Origin: Marinomonas sargassi
Lineage (GTDB): Bacteria > Pseudomonadota > Gammaproteobacteria > Pseudomonadales > Marinomonadaceae
Length of the DNA stretch: 64,000 bases
Assembly: GCF_025716875.1 (NCBI RefSeq)
Contig: NZ_JAOVZB010000006.1
Span: forward strand, 1 to 64,000
Reading direction: 5' to 3'
The translations under genes were made by a program, and so were the position numbers. The stretch's first letter is position 1, and every line of letters begins with the position of its first letter. The notes under the pieces were generated by a model. It ran no database searches and was not told the origin of the DNA. It saw only the letters and a list, made by a program, of their open reading frames with translations. Below are positions 18,455-27,961 of this stretch, piece by piece.

Positions 18455-19723
18455 TTATTTGTCTTTTTCTTCTGTAATGCCTAATACATTTGAGGCAATG
18501 GTTAATGCAGTTTGATCTGCATCTGCACCTGCTTCACGTAAATAACGTGTGGGTGCATGTATAAGTTTATTCATCAGCCCATTAGCTAATTTATTTATCA
18601 CCATTTCAGGTGACTGACCCGCTTCAAGGCTTTTAAGTGCTTTTTCTAATTCTGCTGCTTTAAGTTCTTCTGCTGACTGTCTAAAGGACACAATCAGGTT
18701 CGAAAATTTTCTGGCTTCGGATATTTTTAGATAATCCGCCACGCCATCTTCAATTAATCGTTCTGCTGCTTCTGCAGCATCTTGTCTAGCCCGAACATTT
18801 TCTTCAATAACAGAGTGAAGATCATCAACTGTATAAAGGTAGGCATTTTTAACTTCTTCAACTTCGGGTTCAATATCTCTTGGGACAGCAATATCCACTA
18901 ACAACATAGGCGAACGACGGCGCTTAGCCGTTGCCCTTTCGATAACACCTTTACCAATAATCGGTAATTGACTGGCCGTGGATGAAATGACAATATCCGC
19001 CTGGGAAAGATAGTCACCAATATCCCCAAGCATGATGGCTTCTGCATTAAATTCACTTGCTAACACTTCAGCACGAGCCAATGTCCGATTGGCAACAATA
19101 ATGCGCTTTACACCATTTTCTTTCAGATGCCTTGCTACCAGTTCAATAGTTTGACCTGCACCAATCAACAAAGCAGTATTTGTTTTGATATCGGCAAAGA
19201 TGCGTTGCGCCAAACTGACCGCTGCAAATGCAATAGAGACCGGGTTTTCGCCAATGGCTGTGTCTGTGCGTACGCGCTTAGCGACAGAAAAAGTGCGTTG
19301 AAATAAAGGCTCGAGTTCAGAACCTATGCACCCTCCTTCCTGTGAAACAGCATAAGCCGATTTCACCTGCCCTAAGATTTGTGGTTCACCAAGAATAAGG
19401 GAATCCAAACCCGATGACACACGCATAATATGACGAATGCTGTCATCTTCTTTGTAGCTGTAGCAATACTGTTGAAGGTCCGTTAAGTCGATACTATGGT
19501 AATGCCCTAGCCAATTAATAATGCCAGTTTCTTTTTCTATATTATCAACAGAACAATAAAGCTCTGTTCTATTACAAGTAGATACGATAACGGCCTCATT
19601 AACTTTATTGTCTGATGTCAAAGATAACAAAGCATCAACCATTTTTTCAGGCGCAAAAGCAACACGCTCTCGTATCGCTACTGGCGCTGTTTTATGATTT
19701 ACACCTACTGTAATTAGCGGCAT
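18455..19723 (-). CDS. hemA: Glutamyl-tRNA reductase
   Basis: First committed step of tetrapyrrole synthesis by the C5 route, reducing glutamyl-tRNA to glutamate-1-semialdehyde with NADPH. 422 residues. The catalytic cysteine is C50 in STCNRTELY; the nucleotide-binding [10 protein letters not shown] lies near residue 190 and the C-terminal dimerisation domain is present. The hemA-prfA-prmC operon is divergent from the TPR lipoprotein gene, with about 200 bp between for promoters. Confidence 0.96.
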   Translation of the reverse strand: MPLITVGVNHKTAPVAIRERVAFAPEKMVDALLSLTSDNKVNEAVIVSTCNRTELYCSVDNIEKETGIINWLGHYHSIDLTDLQQYCYSYKEDDSIRHIMRVSSGLDSLILGEPQILGQVKSAYAVSQEGGCIGSELEPLFQRTFSVAKRVRTDTAIGENPVSIAFAAVSLAQRIFADIKTNTALLIGAGQTIELVARHLKENGVKRIIVANRTLARAEVLASEFNAEAIMLGDIGDYLSQADIVISSTASQLPIIGKGVIERATAKRRRSPMLLVDIAVPRDIEPEVEEVKNAYLYTVDDLHSVIEENVRARQDAAEAAERLIEDGVADYLKISEARKFSNLIVSFRQSAEELKAAELEKALKSLEAGQSPEMVINKLANGLMNKLIHAPTRYLREAGADADQTALTIASNVLGITEEKDK

Positions 19724-19920
19724 TCAGAGCTCTTCTAAAAAAAACGAGACCGGGGAGCATGATAGAAAGAAGTTTAATTTCAACATGACCATTTACATAA
19801 AGACGACACATTATACGAGAAATTCACTTTTTTTCGCACCCTCTTTACCCAATAAAAATGATTGATTCATTATAGTTATGACTGACATACTAATGCAGCC
19901 GACAATTAGATAGGCGCTAT

Positions 19921-21747
19921 TTGAACTTAGCTTTGAGAAACTCCATGCTGTTTAACGACAATAAAAAACAGAAAACAAAAAAGCAACACTTCCCTCACAA
20001 GGGCAAAAGATGGCTTTTTATCGCTTTCTCAAGCTTTGTATTCCTAACTGGTTGTAATCATTTCGATATCAAAGACCAGGAGCAAGCTCCAGCGGAAGAA
20101 ACACAAGCCATACAAGTTTTATCAACAAGCAATAGTATAGAAACACTAACACCCGCCGACGAAATTGAAGCTTTGCTCAAAGCAGAGTTTACGTTACAGA
20201 GAGAAGGGCCTAATAAAGCGTTTGAACAATTTTACGCACTCTCCGACCAGTCATCTGATATTCACTTTATTGAGCGTTTAAACCACATTGCTCTAGCCTC
20301 TAACAATGATTCCTACATTGAGAGGAGCACTAACTTATGGCTTGCCGCCAAACCTGATGCCGAGCAAGCTTACTCTTTGCAACTGCAGGTTTTCATCAAG
20401 AACAACCGCCCTGAAGACATTACCCGTTTATTGATAAATGCTATTCAGCAAAACGTAAACTTACATTTCCTCCCTCAGCATTTAGAATCAAACTCTCGAG
20501 ATACAGTCAAAGTAGATACTCTCAATACAGCTATCGCGAATCTACCTACAGACTTCCAAAATAATGAACATGTATTATTGAGCCGCGCTCATATTTTCCT
20601 TTTAACGGGAGAATACAGGTTAGCAATCAATTTGATCGAGAAGGACTTTTCTTCACCATCAACCGAAAAAAAAGAGGCCTTATACCTTATTCTGGCATTA
20701 AGCCAAAAAAACCTAGGTATGACTAACAAAGCCATTAGCACACTTATTAACGCATCTAAGCGCTTTCCTGAAAGCACGCGAATTCCACCACCTCTGATTG
20801 ATTTTTACGTAGAACAAAAGCAAATTTCAAAAGCGGTCAAAACCTATCAAGACTGTCTCTTAGAGCATGCTGACAAACTACAAGTGGGCATCAACTTTGT
20901 TCGTACCTTGTTGAAGCACAATCAGCCGAGCACAGCCTTAACTATCATTAAAGAGTTACCAGAAGACCAAACAGGTTTTACCGATCAAGTACAGTTTTTG
21001 AAGGCGCTAGCTCTTGCTGATACGGAACAAAAAATTGAAGCCATTAAGGTAATGAATGAAGTTGAGGGCAATTTACGTACTAGTGCAACGCAGCAAATCG
21101 CTTTCTGGCTTTACGATGAAAACAAAGAAAATCAAATTAACAATATGGTACTGAAGCGAACAAAACGTGAAAACATGCAAGAACAGGTTATGCTGATCAG
21201 CAACTTACACGAAGAGAAAGACCGCTTTGGGTTATCTTATGAGTTACTACAAATGGCCAGTAAGGTATATCCTGAGTCAAATGCTTTGCGCTACCGCAAA
21301 GCTCTACTTGCAGATGCGCTAGGCCAATGGCAAGTAACCGAATCAGAAATGACCACATTGCTTCAAAAAGACCCTTTAAACCCGCAATATCTCAACGCCC
21401 TTGGTTATACCCTTCTCACTCGTACAGATAGAATTGATGAAGCCATGCAATATATCGAATCGGCTTATGAACTTGCGGATGATGACCCTGCTATTATCGA
21501 CAGCTTAGGTTGGGGACACTTTCTTCGAGGAGAACTAGATCAAGCCTCTTATTTTTTAAATAAGGCATGGGGATTACTGCAAGATGATGAAATTGCAGCA
21601 CATTATGGTGAATCTTTATGGAGTCAACGACATTACGATAAAGCCATAGAAGTATGGGAAGCAGCGCTTAACAGCTCTCCAAACGCAAAAGTACTCATTG
21701 AAACCATTCAGCGACTTTCACCTTCGCTGCTTGAAAGCCTCCAATAG
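19921..21747 (+). CDS. TPR-repeat lipoprotein upstream of lolB
   Basis: A 608-residue predicted outer-membrane lipoprotein. A basic N-terminus is followed by a hydrophobic run and a lipobox FLTGC (C45 from the TTG start; C37 if the ATG at 19945 is used). The remainder is helical with recognisable TPR repeats, clearest near the C-terminus (PQYLNALGYTLLTR and IDSLGWGHFLRGELDQA). Same position as the conserved TPR gene between hemA and lolB in Pseudomonas. The function is unknown; TPRs imply a scaffold in outer-membrane assembly. AGG lies 7 bases before the TTG. First gene of a TPR-lolB-ispE-prs cluster. Confidence 0.82.
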   Translation: MNLALRNSMLFNDNKKQKTKKQHFPHKGKRWLFIAFSSFVFLTGCNHFDIKDQEQAPAEETQAIQVLSTSNSIETLTPADEIEALLKAEFTLQREGPNKAFEQFYALSDQSSDIHFIERLNHIALASNNDSYIERSTNLWLAAKPDAEQAYSLQLQVFIKNNRPEDITRLLINAIQQNVNLHFLPQHLESNSRDTVKVDTLNTAIANLPTDFQNNEHVLLSRAHIFLLTGEYRLAINLIEKDFSSPSTEKKEALYLILALSQKNLGMTNKAISTLINASKRFPESTRIPPPLIDFYVEQKQISKAVKTYQDCLLEHADKLQVGINFVRTLLKHNQPSTALTIIKELPEDQTGFTDQVQFLKALALADTEQKIEAIKVMNEVEGNLRTSATQQIAFWLYDENKENQINNMVLKRTKRENMQEQVMLISNLHEEKDRFGLSYELLQMASKVYPESNALRYRKALLADALGQWQVTESEMTTLLQKDPLNPQYLNALGYTLLTRTDRIDEAMQYIESAYELADDDPAIIDSLGWGHFLRGELDQASYFLNKAWGLLQDDEIAAHYGESLWSQRHYDKAIEVWEAALNSSPNAKVLIETIQRLSPSLLESLQ

Positions 21748-21761
21748 GACACTCATTCATT

Positions 21762-22337
21762 ATGAATCGTATTATTTACGTTATCGCACTTACCATTTTA
21801 ATAAGCGCATGTTCATCTAAGCCCAAAGGACCAGTGCACACCCCACCATCCAGCGTAGAGGCGATATCAAGCTGGGAAACATCAGGGCGAGTGGGCATAC
21901 GTACCGCAGACGATGCCGTATCTGGTAATTTTAATTGGCAAAAGACACCAAACACTTTTTCTTTAAAAGTTGTAGGACCATTTGGACAAGGTGCTACCAC
22001 CTTAACTCAAAATAATAATTCTCTTGTGACTTTATCTTACGATGGCAAACAAGTTACAGGCTCTAGTCCTGCCGAACTATTAGAACAAGAATTAGGCTGG
22101 GGCTTCCCTGTGGAAGATGTGGACTATTGGATTAGAGGATTAATTTCACCTCACTCTAACGCCGAGGTAAAAACAGATTCAGCAACACTGCGCCCTCAGC
22201 AAATCACCCAAAATGGCTGGTTGATTACTTATACAAATTTTACTGAAGTAGATGGCCTTTATTTGCCCCAAAAGATGCAAGTACAGAACCCACCTTACAG
22301 GATAAACCTCATTATTAACCAATGGACTGTTCGATAA
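21762..22337 (+). CDS. lolB: Outer-membrane lipoprotein insertase LolB
   Basis: Receives lipoproteins from LolA and inserts them in the outer membrane. 191 residues, with signal sequence and lipobox ISAC (C17). The body begins SWETSGRVGIRTADDAVSGNFNW in two typical LolB strands and ends in the YRINLIINQW segment. It follows the TPR gene by 14 bp and overlaps ispE by 16 bp at its 3' end. Confidence 0.93.
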   Translation: MNRIIYVIALTILISACSSKPKGPVHTPPSSVEAISSWETSGRVGIRTADDAVSGNFNWQKTPNTFSLKVVGPFGQGATTLTQNNNSLVTLSYDGKQVTGSSPAELLEQELGWGFPVEDVDYWIRGLISPHSNAEVKTDSATLRPQQITQNGWLITYTNFTEVDGLYLPQKMQVQNPPYRINLIINQWTVR

Positions 22338-23194
22338 AAATGCAACTTCCCTCTCCCGCGAAACTAAATCTGTTTTTACACATCACAGGTAGACGAGAAA
22401 ACGGTTATCACGATTTACAAACAATTTTTCAATTTATTGATCTATGTGACACGCTTGAGTTCACACTGACAAATGACAACCAAGTAACACTCACTCCAGA
22501 CATAGAAGGAGTGGCAACAACAGACAATCTCATATATAAGGCAGCTAAATTACTTTTCCCCCATAGAAAAAACAGCACATCAGGCATCCATATATCTCTT
22601 ACCAAACAACTCCCTATGGGGGGCGGAATCGGTGGGGGGAGCTCTAATGCTGCCACCACATTGCTAGCACTAAACACCTTATGGGAATGCCAATTATCAT
22701 TACCTGAATTGGCCGACCTAGGAATCACACTAGGGGCAGATATACCTATTTTTGTAATGGGGTTTTCAGCCTTCGCAGAGGGGGTCGGTGAAAAGCTACA
22801 GAAAGTCGAACCAAAGACTCCTTATTATTTGCTCCTTAAGCCCGATTGCCATGTATCTACTGGTCAAATTTTTACCGATAAATATTTGACAAGAGACACG
22901 CCTCCGATCAAAATGTCGCACGCTTTAGAGCTAGGTGGGCATAACGATTGCTTAGAAATTGTAATCAAACACAACCCTGAAGTAGAAGAAGCCTATTTTT
23001 GGCTTAAAAATCATGGAGATGCGAAGTTAACAGGTACAGGTGCCTGTGTTTTCTTAGCTTGTGAGAGTTTTCTCGAGGCTGAAAAAATTCAACAAAACAC
23101 TCCAAAAAAATGGCAAAGCTGGATTTGTCGTGGCTTTAATACATCTCCTACCCACACTGCATTAAAAGAATGGGTAGAACAGCATCAAAATTAA
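22322..23194 (+). CDS. ispE: 4-(cytidine 5'-diphospho)-2-C-methyl-D-erythritol kinase
   Basis: GHMP kinase of the non-mevalonate isoprenoid pathway. 290 residues from the first ATG (284 from ATG at 22340). SPAKLNLFLHITGRRENGYH holds the catalytic lysine region; the glycine-rich ATP loop is PMGGGIGGGSSNAA near residue 98, and LTGTGACVF is the third GHMP motif. Neither start has a clear ribosome-binding site; the upstream ATG overlaps lolB, the second sits 2 bp past the lolB stop, so coupling is likely either way. Confidence 0.93.
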   Translation: MDCSIKMQLPSPAKLNLFLHITGRRENGYHDLQTIFQFIDLCDTLEFTLTNDNQVTLTPDIEGVATTDNLIYKAAKLLFPHRKNSTSGIHISLTKQLPMGGGIGGGSSNAATTLLALNTLWECQLSLPELADLGITLGADIPIFVMGFSAFAEGVGEKLQKVEPKTPYYLLLKPDCHVSTGQIFTDKYLTRDTPPIKMSHALELGGHNDCLEIVIKHNPEVEEAYFWLKNHGDAKLTGTGACVFLACESFLEAEKIQQNTPKKWQSWICRGFNTSPTHTALKEWVEQHQN

Positions 23195-23230
23195 CCAGCA
23201 AATTGCAACAAAATACAAAAGGTATACACA

Positions 23231-24178
23231 GTGTCTAAGTTAATGGTTTTTACCGGTAACGCTAACCCTGAACTTGCCCGTAAAGTGGTTCGTCGTTTAG
23301 GGCTTCCTATTGGTAATGCGACTGTTGGTAAGTTCAGTGATGGCGAAATTACCGTTGAAATCAATGAAAATGTTCGAGGGAAAGACGTTTTCATCATTCA
23401 ATCAACTTGTTCACCCAGTAATGACAACCTGATGGAACTGATTGTCATGGCTGATGCACTGCGTCGTGCTTCAGCATCACGCGTTACCGCAGTAATTCCT
23501 TATTTTGGTTACGCTCGTCAAGATCGTCGAGTAAGATCAGCGCGTGTGCCCATTACAGCAAAGGTCATCGCTGATATGATTTCTGCTGTCGGCATCAACC
23601 GAGTATTAACGGTTGACCTTCACGCCGACCAAATACAGGGCTTTTTTGATATACCAGTAGATAACGTATACGCAACACCGTTACTGCTTGATGACCTAAA
23701 ACGCCAAGGTCACGAAAATATTACCGTCGTATCCCCGGATGTCGGCGGTGTTGTTCGCGCTAGAGCATTTGCAAAAATGCTAGATGACGCAGACCTTGCC
23801 ATTATTGATAAACGCCGTCCACGTGCCAATGAGGCTCAAATCATGCACTTGATTGGTGATGTGGAAGGAAAAACCTGTGTTCTTGTTGATGATATGTGCG
23901 ATACCGGTGGCACCTTATGTGCTGCAGCAAAAGCACTAAAAGAACACGGTGCCGCCAAGGTATTAGCCTACTGTACTCACCCAGTACTGTCTGGCAAGGC
24001 GATGGAAAACATAAAAAATTCTGTGCTTGATGAGTTGGTTGTGACCGACACCATCCCATTAACACAAGAGGGCATTAACTGTCCTCAGATCCGTCAATTG
24101 TCGATGTCTGACATTATTGCGGAGGCTGTTCGTCGCGTATGCAATGAAGAGTCAATCAGTGCCATGTTTGGGGCATAA
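23231..24178 (+). CDS. prs: Ribose-phosphate pyrophosphokinase
   Basis: Makes PRPP from ribose-5-phosphate and ATP for nucleotide, His, Trp and NAD synthesis. 315 residues, the standard length. Visible motifs: [16 protein letters not shown], the catalytic-loop region [23 protein letters not shown], and the PRPP-binding [10 protein letters not shown]. The start codon is GTG, with AAAGG upstream. The tRNA-Gln gene often found between ispE and prs in Pseudomonas is absent; tRNA-Gln copies lie 2.4 kb downstream instead. Confidence 0.97.
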   Translation: MSKLMVFTGNANPELARKVVRRLGLPIGNATVGKFSDGEITVEINENVRGKDVFIIQSTCSPSNDNLMELIVMADALRRASASRVTAVIPYFGYARQDRRVRSARVPITAKVIADMISAVGINRVLTVDLHADQIQGFFDIPVDNVYATPLLLDDLKRQGHENITVVSPDVGGVVRARAFAKMLDDADLAIIDKRRPRANEAQIMHLIGDVEGKTCVLVDDMCDTGGTLCAAAKALKEHGAAKVLAYCTHPVLSGKAMENIKNSVLDELVVTDTIPLTQEGINCPQIRQLSMSDIIAEAVRRVCNEESISAMFGA

Positions 24179-24250
24179 TCCAAACAAAATAGGTTCGGAA
24201 TGGGTCGCAATTCTGGACAAAACTTACATAATTTAATTAGGAAAATAATC

Positions 24251-24829
24251 ATGTCATTATCTATTAATGCCGTATCTCGCTCAGAAGAAGGTAAAGGTGC
24301 GAGCCGCCGCCTTCGCCATACAGGCCTAGTACCTGCTGTAATCTACGGTGGCGATACTGCTCCTGTATCAATTGCTTTCAAAGACAACGAACTTGTTAAG
24401 GCTGTAGCAACTCCTGGCTTCCTTACTGGTCTTGTTGAAGTATCTGTAGAAGGCAAAGCTGAGAAAGTTCTTGTTAAAGCTCTACAACGTCACCCAGCAA
24501 CTGACGCTATGATGCACATTGATTTCCAACGCGTTCAAGAAGATAAAGTGATCACTACTCGTGTTCCATTAACTTTTGCAAACGCTGCGAAAAGCCCTGG
24601 TGTTAGCAAGCAAGGTGGTCGTCTAACGGTTGAAGCGAAAGTTGCTCAAGTACGTTGCCTTCCAGCAAACCTTCCTGCTGAACTAGTTGTTGACGCTTCT
24701 GAATCTCAACTTGGCGATATCTTCCACTTGTCTGATTGCACTCTTCCTGAAGGCGTTGAACTTGTTTCATTGCTTAAAGGCGAAGATCACAACCAGCCAA
24801 TCGGTCGTATCGGTAAAGCAAAACGTTAA
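24251..24829 (+). CDS. rplY: 50S ribosomal protein L25 (long, CTC type)
   Basis: Binds 5S rRNA on the large subunit. 192 residues, i.e. the longer form with a C-terminal CTC-like domain as in Pseudomonas rather than the short E. coli L25. The N-terminus carries SRSEEGKGASRRLRHTGLVPAVIYGG, the hallmark of the family. The frame starts upstream at 24200, but ATG at 24251 with AGGA 9 bases before fits the family start. Codon use is strongly biased, as expected for a ribosomal protein. Confidence 0.96.
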   Translation: MSLSINAVSRSEEGKGASRRLRHTGLVPAVIYGGDTAPVSIAFKDNELVKAVATPGFLTGLVEVSVEGKAEKVLVKALQRHPATDAMMHIDFQRVQEDKVITTRVPLTFANAAKSPGVSKQGGRLTVEAKVAQVRCLPANLPAELVVDASESQLGDIFHLSDCTLPEGVELVSLLKGEDHNQPIGRIGKAKR

Positions 24830-24851
24830 GATAATTCATTAAGGCAGCATT

Positions 24852-25436
24852 GTGGCAGGTTTTAGATTATTAGTAGGTCTGGGAAATCCCGGAAACGAAT
24901 ATAGCAACACTCGCCACAATGCCGGCGCAGAATGGATTGAGGCATTGGCTCAGCAGAGCCAATGCCTTTTACGTATGGAAAAGAAGTTTTCCGGCCTATT
25001 TGGCAAAGTTCATATAGCTGGTGAAGAATGTTATTTACTCATTCCCACAACCTATATGAATTTAAGTGGCACTGCTGTTCAAGCTGTGTGCAAATTTTAT
25101 AAAATCTCCCCCGAAGAAGTGCTTGTTGTTCATGACGAACTGGATATTCCACCCGGCTCAGCGAAGCTTAAAAAAGGTGGTGGTCATGGCGGACACAATG
25201 GTCTCAAAGACATTATTTCAAAGCTTTCAAACAACAGAGAGTTTGCTCGGCTTAGAATAGGCATAGGGCACCCTGGTCATGCTAGTCAAGTTGCTAATTA
25301 TGTTTTAAAGAAAGCAGCGCCAGATGACTACAGCAAAATTGAACAGACAATCAATGAATCATTACGTTATGTAGAAGACATCGTTGCGGGTAACTTAAAC
25401 CCTGTAATGAACAAATTACATAGCTTCAAAGCATAA
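24852..25436 (+). CDS. pth: Peptidyl-tRNA hydrolase
   Basis: Recycles peptidyl-tRNA released during translation. 194 residues. [17 protein letters not shown] carries N12 and the catalytic H22; TYMNLSG and [11 protein letters not shown] supply the remaining active-site Asn and Asp; [10 protein letters not shown] is the substrate-binding loop. Start is GTG with AAGG 7 bases upstream. Order rplY-pth-ychF is the usual one. Confidence 0.96.
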   Translation: MAGFRLLVGLGNPGNEYSNTRHNAGAEWIEALAQQSQCLLRMEKKFSGLFGKVHIAGEECYLLIPTTYMNLSGTAVQAVCKFYKISPEEVLVVHDELDIPPGSAKLKKGGGHGGHNGLKDIISKLSNNREFARLRIGIGHPGHASQVANYVLKKAAPDDYSKIEQTINESLRYVEDIVAGNLNPVMNKLHSFKA

Positions 25437-25458
25437 ATTTACTACTAGGAATCTCACT

Positions 25459-26550
25459 ATGGGTTTTAATTGCGGCATCGTTGGACTACCAAATGTCGGT
25501 AAGTCGACTTTATTCAATGCATTAACGAAAGCGGGAATTGGGGCAGAAAACTTTCCATTTTGTACTATCGAGCCAAATGCTGGTGTCGTCGCTATGCCTG
25601 ACCCAAGGTTAGATGCCCTAGCCGGCATAGTAAAACCTGAAAAAACCATTGCAACAACAATGGAGTTCGTCGATATCGCCGGCCTAGTAGAAGGTGCTTC
25701 TAAAGGGGAAGGTTTAGGCAATAAATTCCTTGCTAACATTCGTGAAACAGATGCAATCGCCCATGTTGTTCGCTGCTTTGAAGACGATAACGTTATCCAT
25801 GTATCTAACCATGTTAACCCTCAGGCCGACATCGAGGTGATTAACCTAGAGCTTATTTTTGCAGATATAGAATCCATCGATAAACAAATTTTCCGTACAG
25901 CGAAAAATGCTAAGAGCGGCAATAAAGAAGCCATCGCACATAAAGCCTTCTTAGAAAGCATAAAACAACACCTAGAAGACGGCTTACCTGTTCGCTCTAT
26001 GGAATTAACAGACGATCAGAAAAAAGAAGTTCGTTTACTGCATTTATTAACAACAAAACCAACTATGTACATTGCCAATGTTGCAGAAGATGGCTTTGAA
26101 AATAATCCTTACTTAGATCAAGTACGTGAAATCGCAGAACAAGAAGGTGCTATGGTGCTACCTATATGCAATCAACTTGAAGCGGAAATATCTGAGCTTG
26201 ATGCTGATGAAATGAAAGACTTCCTTGATGAAATGGGAATGGAAGAGCCTGGCCTTGATCGTGTTATCCGTGCTGGCTATCAATTACTAGGCCTTCAGAC
26301 CTACTTTACGGCCGGTGTAAAGGAAGTTAGAGCTTGGACAGTTAAAGAAGGCGCAACAGGTCCTCAAGCTGCTGGTGTGATCCACACGGACTTTGAGAAA
26401 GGTTTCATCCGAGCGGAAGTCGTTGCTTATGATGATTTCATTCAATACCAAGGTGAAAATGGCGCCAAAGAAGCTGGGAAATGGCGTCTAGAGGGGAAAG
26501 ACTACATAGTTGAAGACGGCGATGTCATGCATTTCCGTTTTAATGTGTAA
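25459..26550 (+). CDS. ychF: Redox-regulated ATPase YchF (Obg family)
   Basis: Universal Obg-family P-loop NTPase (OLA1 orthologue) that prefers ATP and binds ribosomes. 363 residues. The P-loop is GLPNVGKST (8-16), G3 is [17 protein letters not shown] near residue 72, and the NxxE G4 variant (NVAEDG) near residue 202 explains ATP preference. The C-terminal TGS domain contains [14 protein letters not shown]. Follows pth by 22 bp. Confidence 0.96.
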   Translation: MGFNCGIVGLPNVGKSTLFNALTKAGIGAENFPFCTIEPNAGVVAMPDPRLDALAGIVKPEKTIATTMEFVDIAGLVEGASKGEGLGNKFLANIRETDAIAHVVRCFEDDNVIHVSNHVNPQADIEVINLELIFADIESIDKQIFRTAKNAKSGNKEAIAHKAFLESIKQHLEDGLPVRSMELTDDQKKEVRLLHLLTTKPTMYIANVAEDGFENNPYLDQVREIAEQEGAMVLPICNQLEAEISELDADEMKDFLDEMGMEEPGLDRVIRAGYQLLGLQTYFTAGVKEVRAWTVKEGATGPQAAGVIHTDFEKGFIRAEVVAYDDFIQYQGENGAKEAGKWRLEGKDYIVEDGDVMHFRFNV

Positions 26551-26576
26551 TCTTATAAAACATTTTCAGAAAACAC

Positions 26577-26605
26577 TTGACCCGTTAAGAGGTTATATGA
26601 ATAAT
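26577..26605 (+). promoter_or_regulatory. Promoter of the tRNA cluster
   Basis: TTGACC (26577-26582), 17-bp spacer, AATAAT (26600-26605), then a G+C discriminator ATCGCGCCAC that resembles those of stringently controlled stable-RNA promoters. It lies 57 bp before the first tRNA. Confidence 0.65.
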
Positions 26606-26661
26606 ATCGCGCCACAGAGACAGCACATCGTTTGATGTAAATTGTTTTTGTGGCAGTCTGT

Positions 26662-26736
26662 TGGGGTATAGCCAAGCGGTAAGGCAACGGGTTTTGATCC
26701 CGTCATGCGTAGGTTCGAATCCTGCTACCCCAGCCA
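26662..26736 (+). tRNA. tRNA-Gln (UUG), copy 1
   Basis: 75 nt with encoded CCA. The acceptor arms TGGGGTA/TACCCCA pair; the anticodon loop TTTTGAT gives UUG; the T-arm contains GGTTCGAATCC. Confidence 0.96.
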
Positions 26737-26747
26737 TAACAGACAAC

Positions 26748-26824
26748 GGCTATGTAGCTCAGTTGGTTAGAGCACATCACTCATAATGATGGGGTCACTA
26801 GTTCGAATCTAGTCATAGCCACCA
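26748..26824 (+). tRNA. Elongator tRNA-Met (CAU), copy 1
   Basis: 77 nt with encoded CCA. The acceptor arms GGCTATG/CATAGCC pair and the anticodon loop CTCATAA gives CAU. The sequence is nearly identical to E. coli elongator tRNA-Met, including the variable loop GGGGTC, so it is not the initiator or an Ile-CAU type. Confidence 0.94.
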
Positions 26825-26835
26825 ACTCGATATGT

Positions 26836-26910
26836 TGGGGTATAGCCAAGCGGTAAGGCAACGGGTTTTGATCCCGTCATGCGTAGGTTCGAATCCTGCT
26901 ACCCCAGCCA
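26836..26910 (+). tRNA. tRNA-Gln (UUG), copy 2
   Basis: 75 nt, identical to copy 1 by eye, with encoded CCA. Confidence 0.96.
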
Positions 26911-26940
26911 TCGATATAATTTAGAACAACACGTAATTTA

Positions 26941-27017
26941 GGCTATGTAGCTCAGTTGGTTAGAGCACATCACTCATAATGATGGGGTCACTAGTTCGAA
27001 TCTAGTCATAGCCACCA
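26941..27017 (+). tRNA. Elongator tRNA-Met (CAU), copy 2
   Basis: 77 nt, identical to copy 1 by eye, with encoded CCA. Confidence 0.94.
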
Positions 27018-27044
27018 CTTCTAAGTTAAATAATTCCTATCTTT

Positions 27045-27119
27045 TGGGGTATAGCCAAGCGGTAAGGCAACGGGTTTTGATCCCGTCATGCGTAGGTTCG
27101 AATCCTGCTACCCCAGCCA
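27045..27119 (+). tRNA. tRNA-Gln (UUG), copy 3
   Basis: 75 nt, identical to the other two tRNA-Gln copies, with encoded CCA. Last member of the alternating array; no clear terminator follows. Confidence 0.96.
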
Positions 27120-27165
27120 TTTAAATAATCATTCAAGCCAGCATTCATAATCCTTGCATAATAGC

Positions 27166-27195
27166 GCTAGATTTTGTCTTTCAAGTGCCTATAAT
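27166..27195 (+). promoter_or_regulatory. Promoter of the first barrel gene (duplicated element)
   Basis: GCTAG at 27166 through TATAAT at 27190-27195, with TTTTGTCTTTCAAGTGCC between. The same 30-bp block recurs with three changes at 27896-27925 before the second barrel gene. TATAAT is a consensus -10; the -35 (TAGATT, 16-bp spacer) is poor. Confidence 0.6.
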
Positions 27196-27234
27196 TAACA
27201 AGAAAATTCCCAACCATATTTACGGACAATTATT

Positions 27235-27810
27235 ATGAAATCATTAAAGACAGCTGTTTTACTTTCTACGACTTTATTAGCTAGCGCAGCTCATGCCGAT
27301 TTCATCGGGGCGAATGCAGAAGCCGGCACATTTGATACTGATAAAGGCAGCGCAACTTACATCAGCGCAGATGTTCAACACCCTATTCCAGTTATCCCTA
27401 ATATTCGAGTAGATCTATGGGATCTTGAGACAGATGAGAAAGCAGAAATTAGTCATTTTGACATTACAGGGTATTATGGTATTGGCCTATTATGGGCAAG
27501 CGTAGAAGCCGGCTTCACTTATCGCCAACTTGATATGACATTAGGTTCTGTATCAGAAAGCGAATCAGCACCTATGCTTTATTTAGGGGTTAACTTAGCC
27601 ATTCCGGGCACTGGCGCAACAATATCCGCAGAGTCCAAAACTACAGACTTTGATGATGTAGAAATTACAGATCAGTTAATCAAAGTTCAATATCAACCTC
27701 TACCAATTGTTGGTATTGAGGTGGGGTTCCGCAGTATTGATCAGACAACCAACGTATTTAAAAACCTTGACTATGATGGTTACTTTATCGGCTTAACAGT
27801 CGATATTTAA
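27235..27810 (+). CDS. Outer-membrane beta-barrel protein, TIGR04219-like, paralogue A
   Basis: A 191-residue protein with a cleavable signal peptide ending AHA-DF (about residue 21). The mature part alternates short hydrophobic strands, fitting a small eight-stranded barrel; it ends in the aromatic/aliphatic pattern YFIGLTVDI. Segments such as VQHPIPVIPNIRVD, DITGYYGIGLLW and APMLYLGVNLAIPGTG match the TIGR04219 outer-membrane family. Role unknown. A closely related gene follows at 27962. Confidence 0.75.
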   Translation: MKSLKTAVLLSTTLLASAAHADFIGANAEAGTFDTDKGSATYISADVQHPIPVIPNIRVDLWDLETDEKAEISHFDITGYYGIGLLWASVEAGFTYRQLDMTLGSVSESESAPMLYLGVNLAIPGTGATISAESKTTDFDDVEITDQLIKVQYQPLPIVGIEVGFRSIDQTTNVFKNLDYDGYFIGLTVDI

Positions 27811-27833
27811 TCATCTAAACTTTGTTTCAAATA

Positions 27834-27866
27834 TGCCCTATACTGCTTCAGTTATAGGGCATTTTT
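27834..27866 (+). terminator. Terminator after paralogue A
   Basis: TGCCCTATA (27834-27842) pairs with TATAGGGCA (27853-27861), followed by TTTTT. Confidence 0.85.
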
Positions 27867-27895
27867 ATATCACAGTCCTCCTCAACTCTTCCAAG

Positions 27896-27925
27896 GCTAG
27901 CTTTTGTCTTTCTAGTACCTATAAT
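27896..27925 (+). promoter_or_regulatory. Promoter of the second barrel gene (duplicated element)
   Basis: GCTAG at 27896 through TATAAT at 27920-27925, separated by CTTTTGTCTTTCTAGTACC. Nearly identical to the block at 27166-27195, showing that promoter and gene were duplicated together. Confidence 0.6.
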
Positions 27926-27961
27926 AGGTCAATATTCCCAGTTAATTTACGAGGCCTATCG

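Noticed and set aside
26662-27119. Regularly spaced identical repeats, resembling a CRISPR array
   Set aside because: The repeats are complete 75- and 77-nt tRNA genes with cloverleaf pairing, anticodons and CCA ends. No cas genes or short repeats are present.
27833-27961. N-terminal extension of barrel paralogue B
   Set aside because: It would run through a terminator and promoter; the ATG at 27962 begins a proper signal peptide with GAGG before it.
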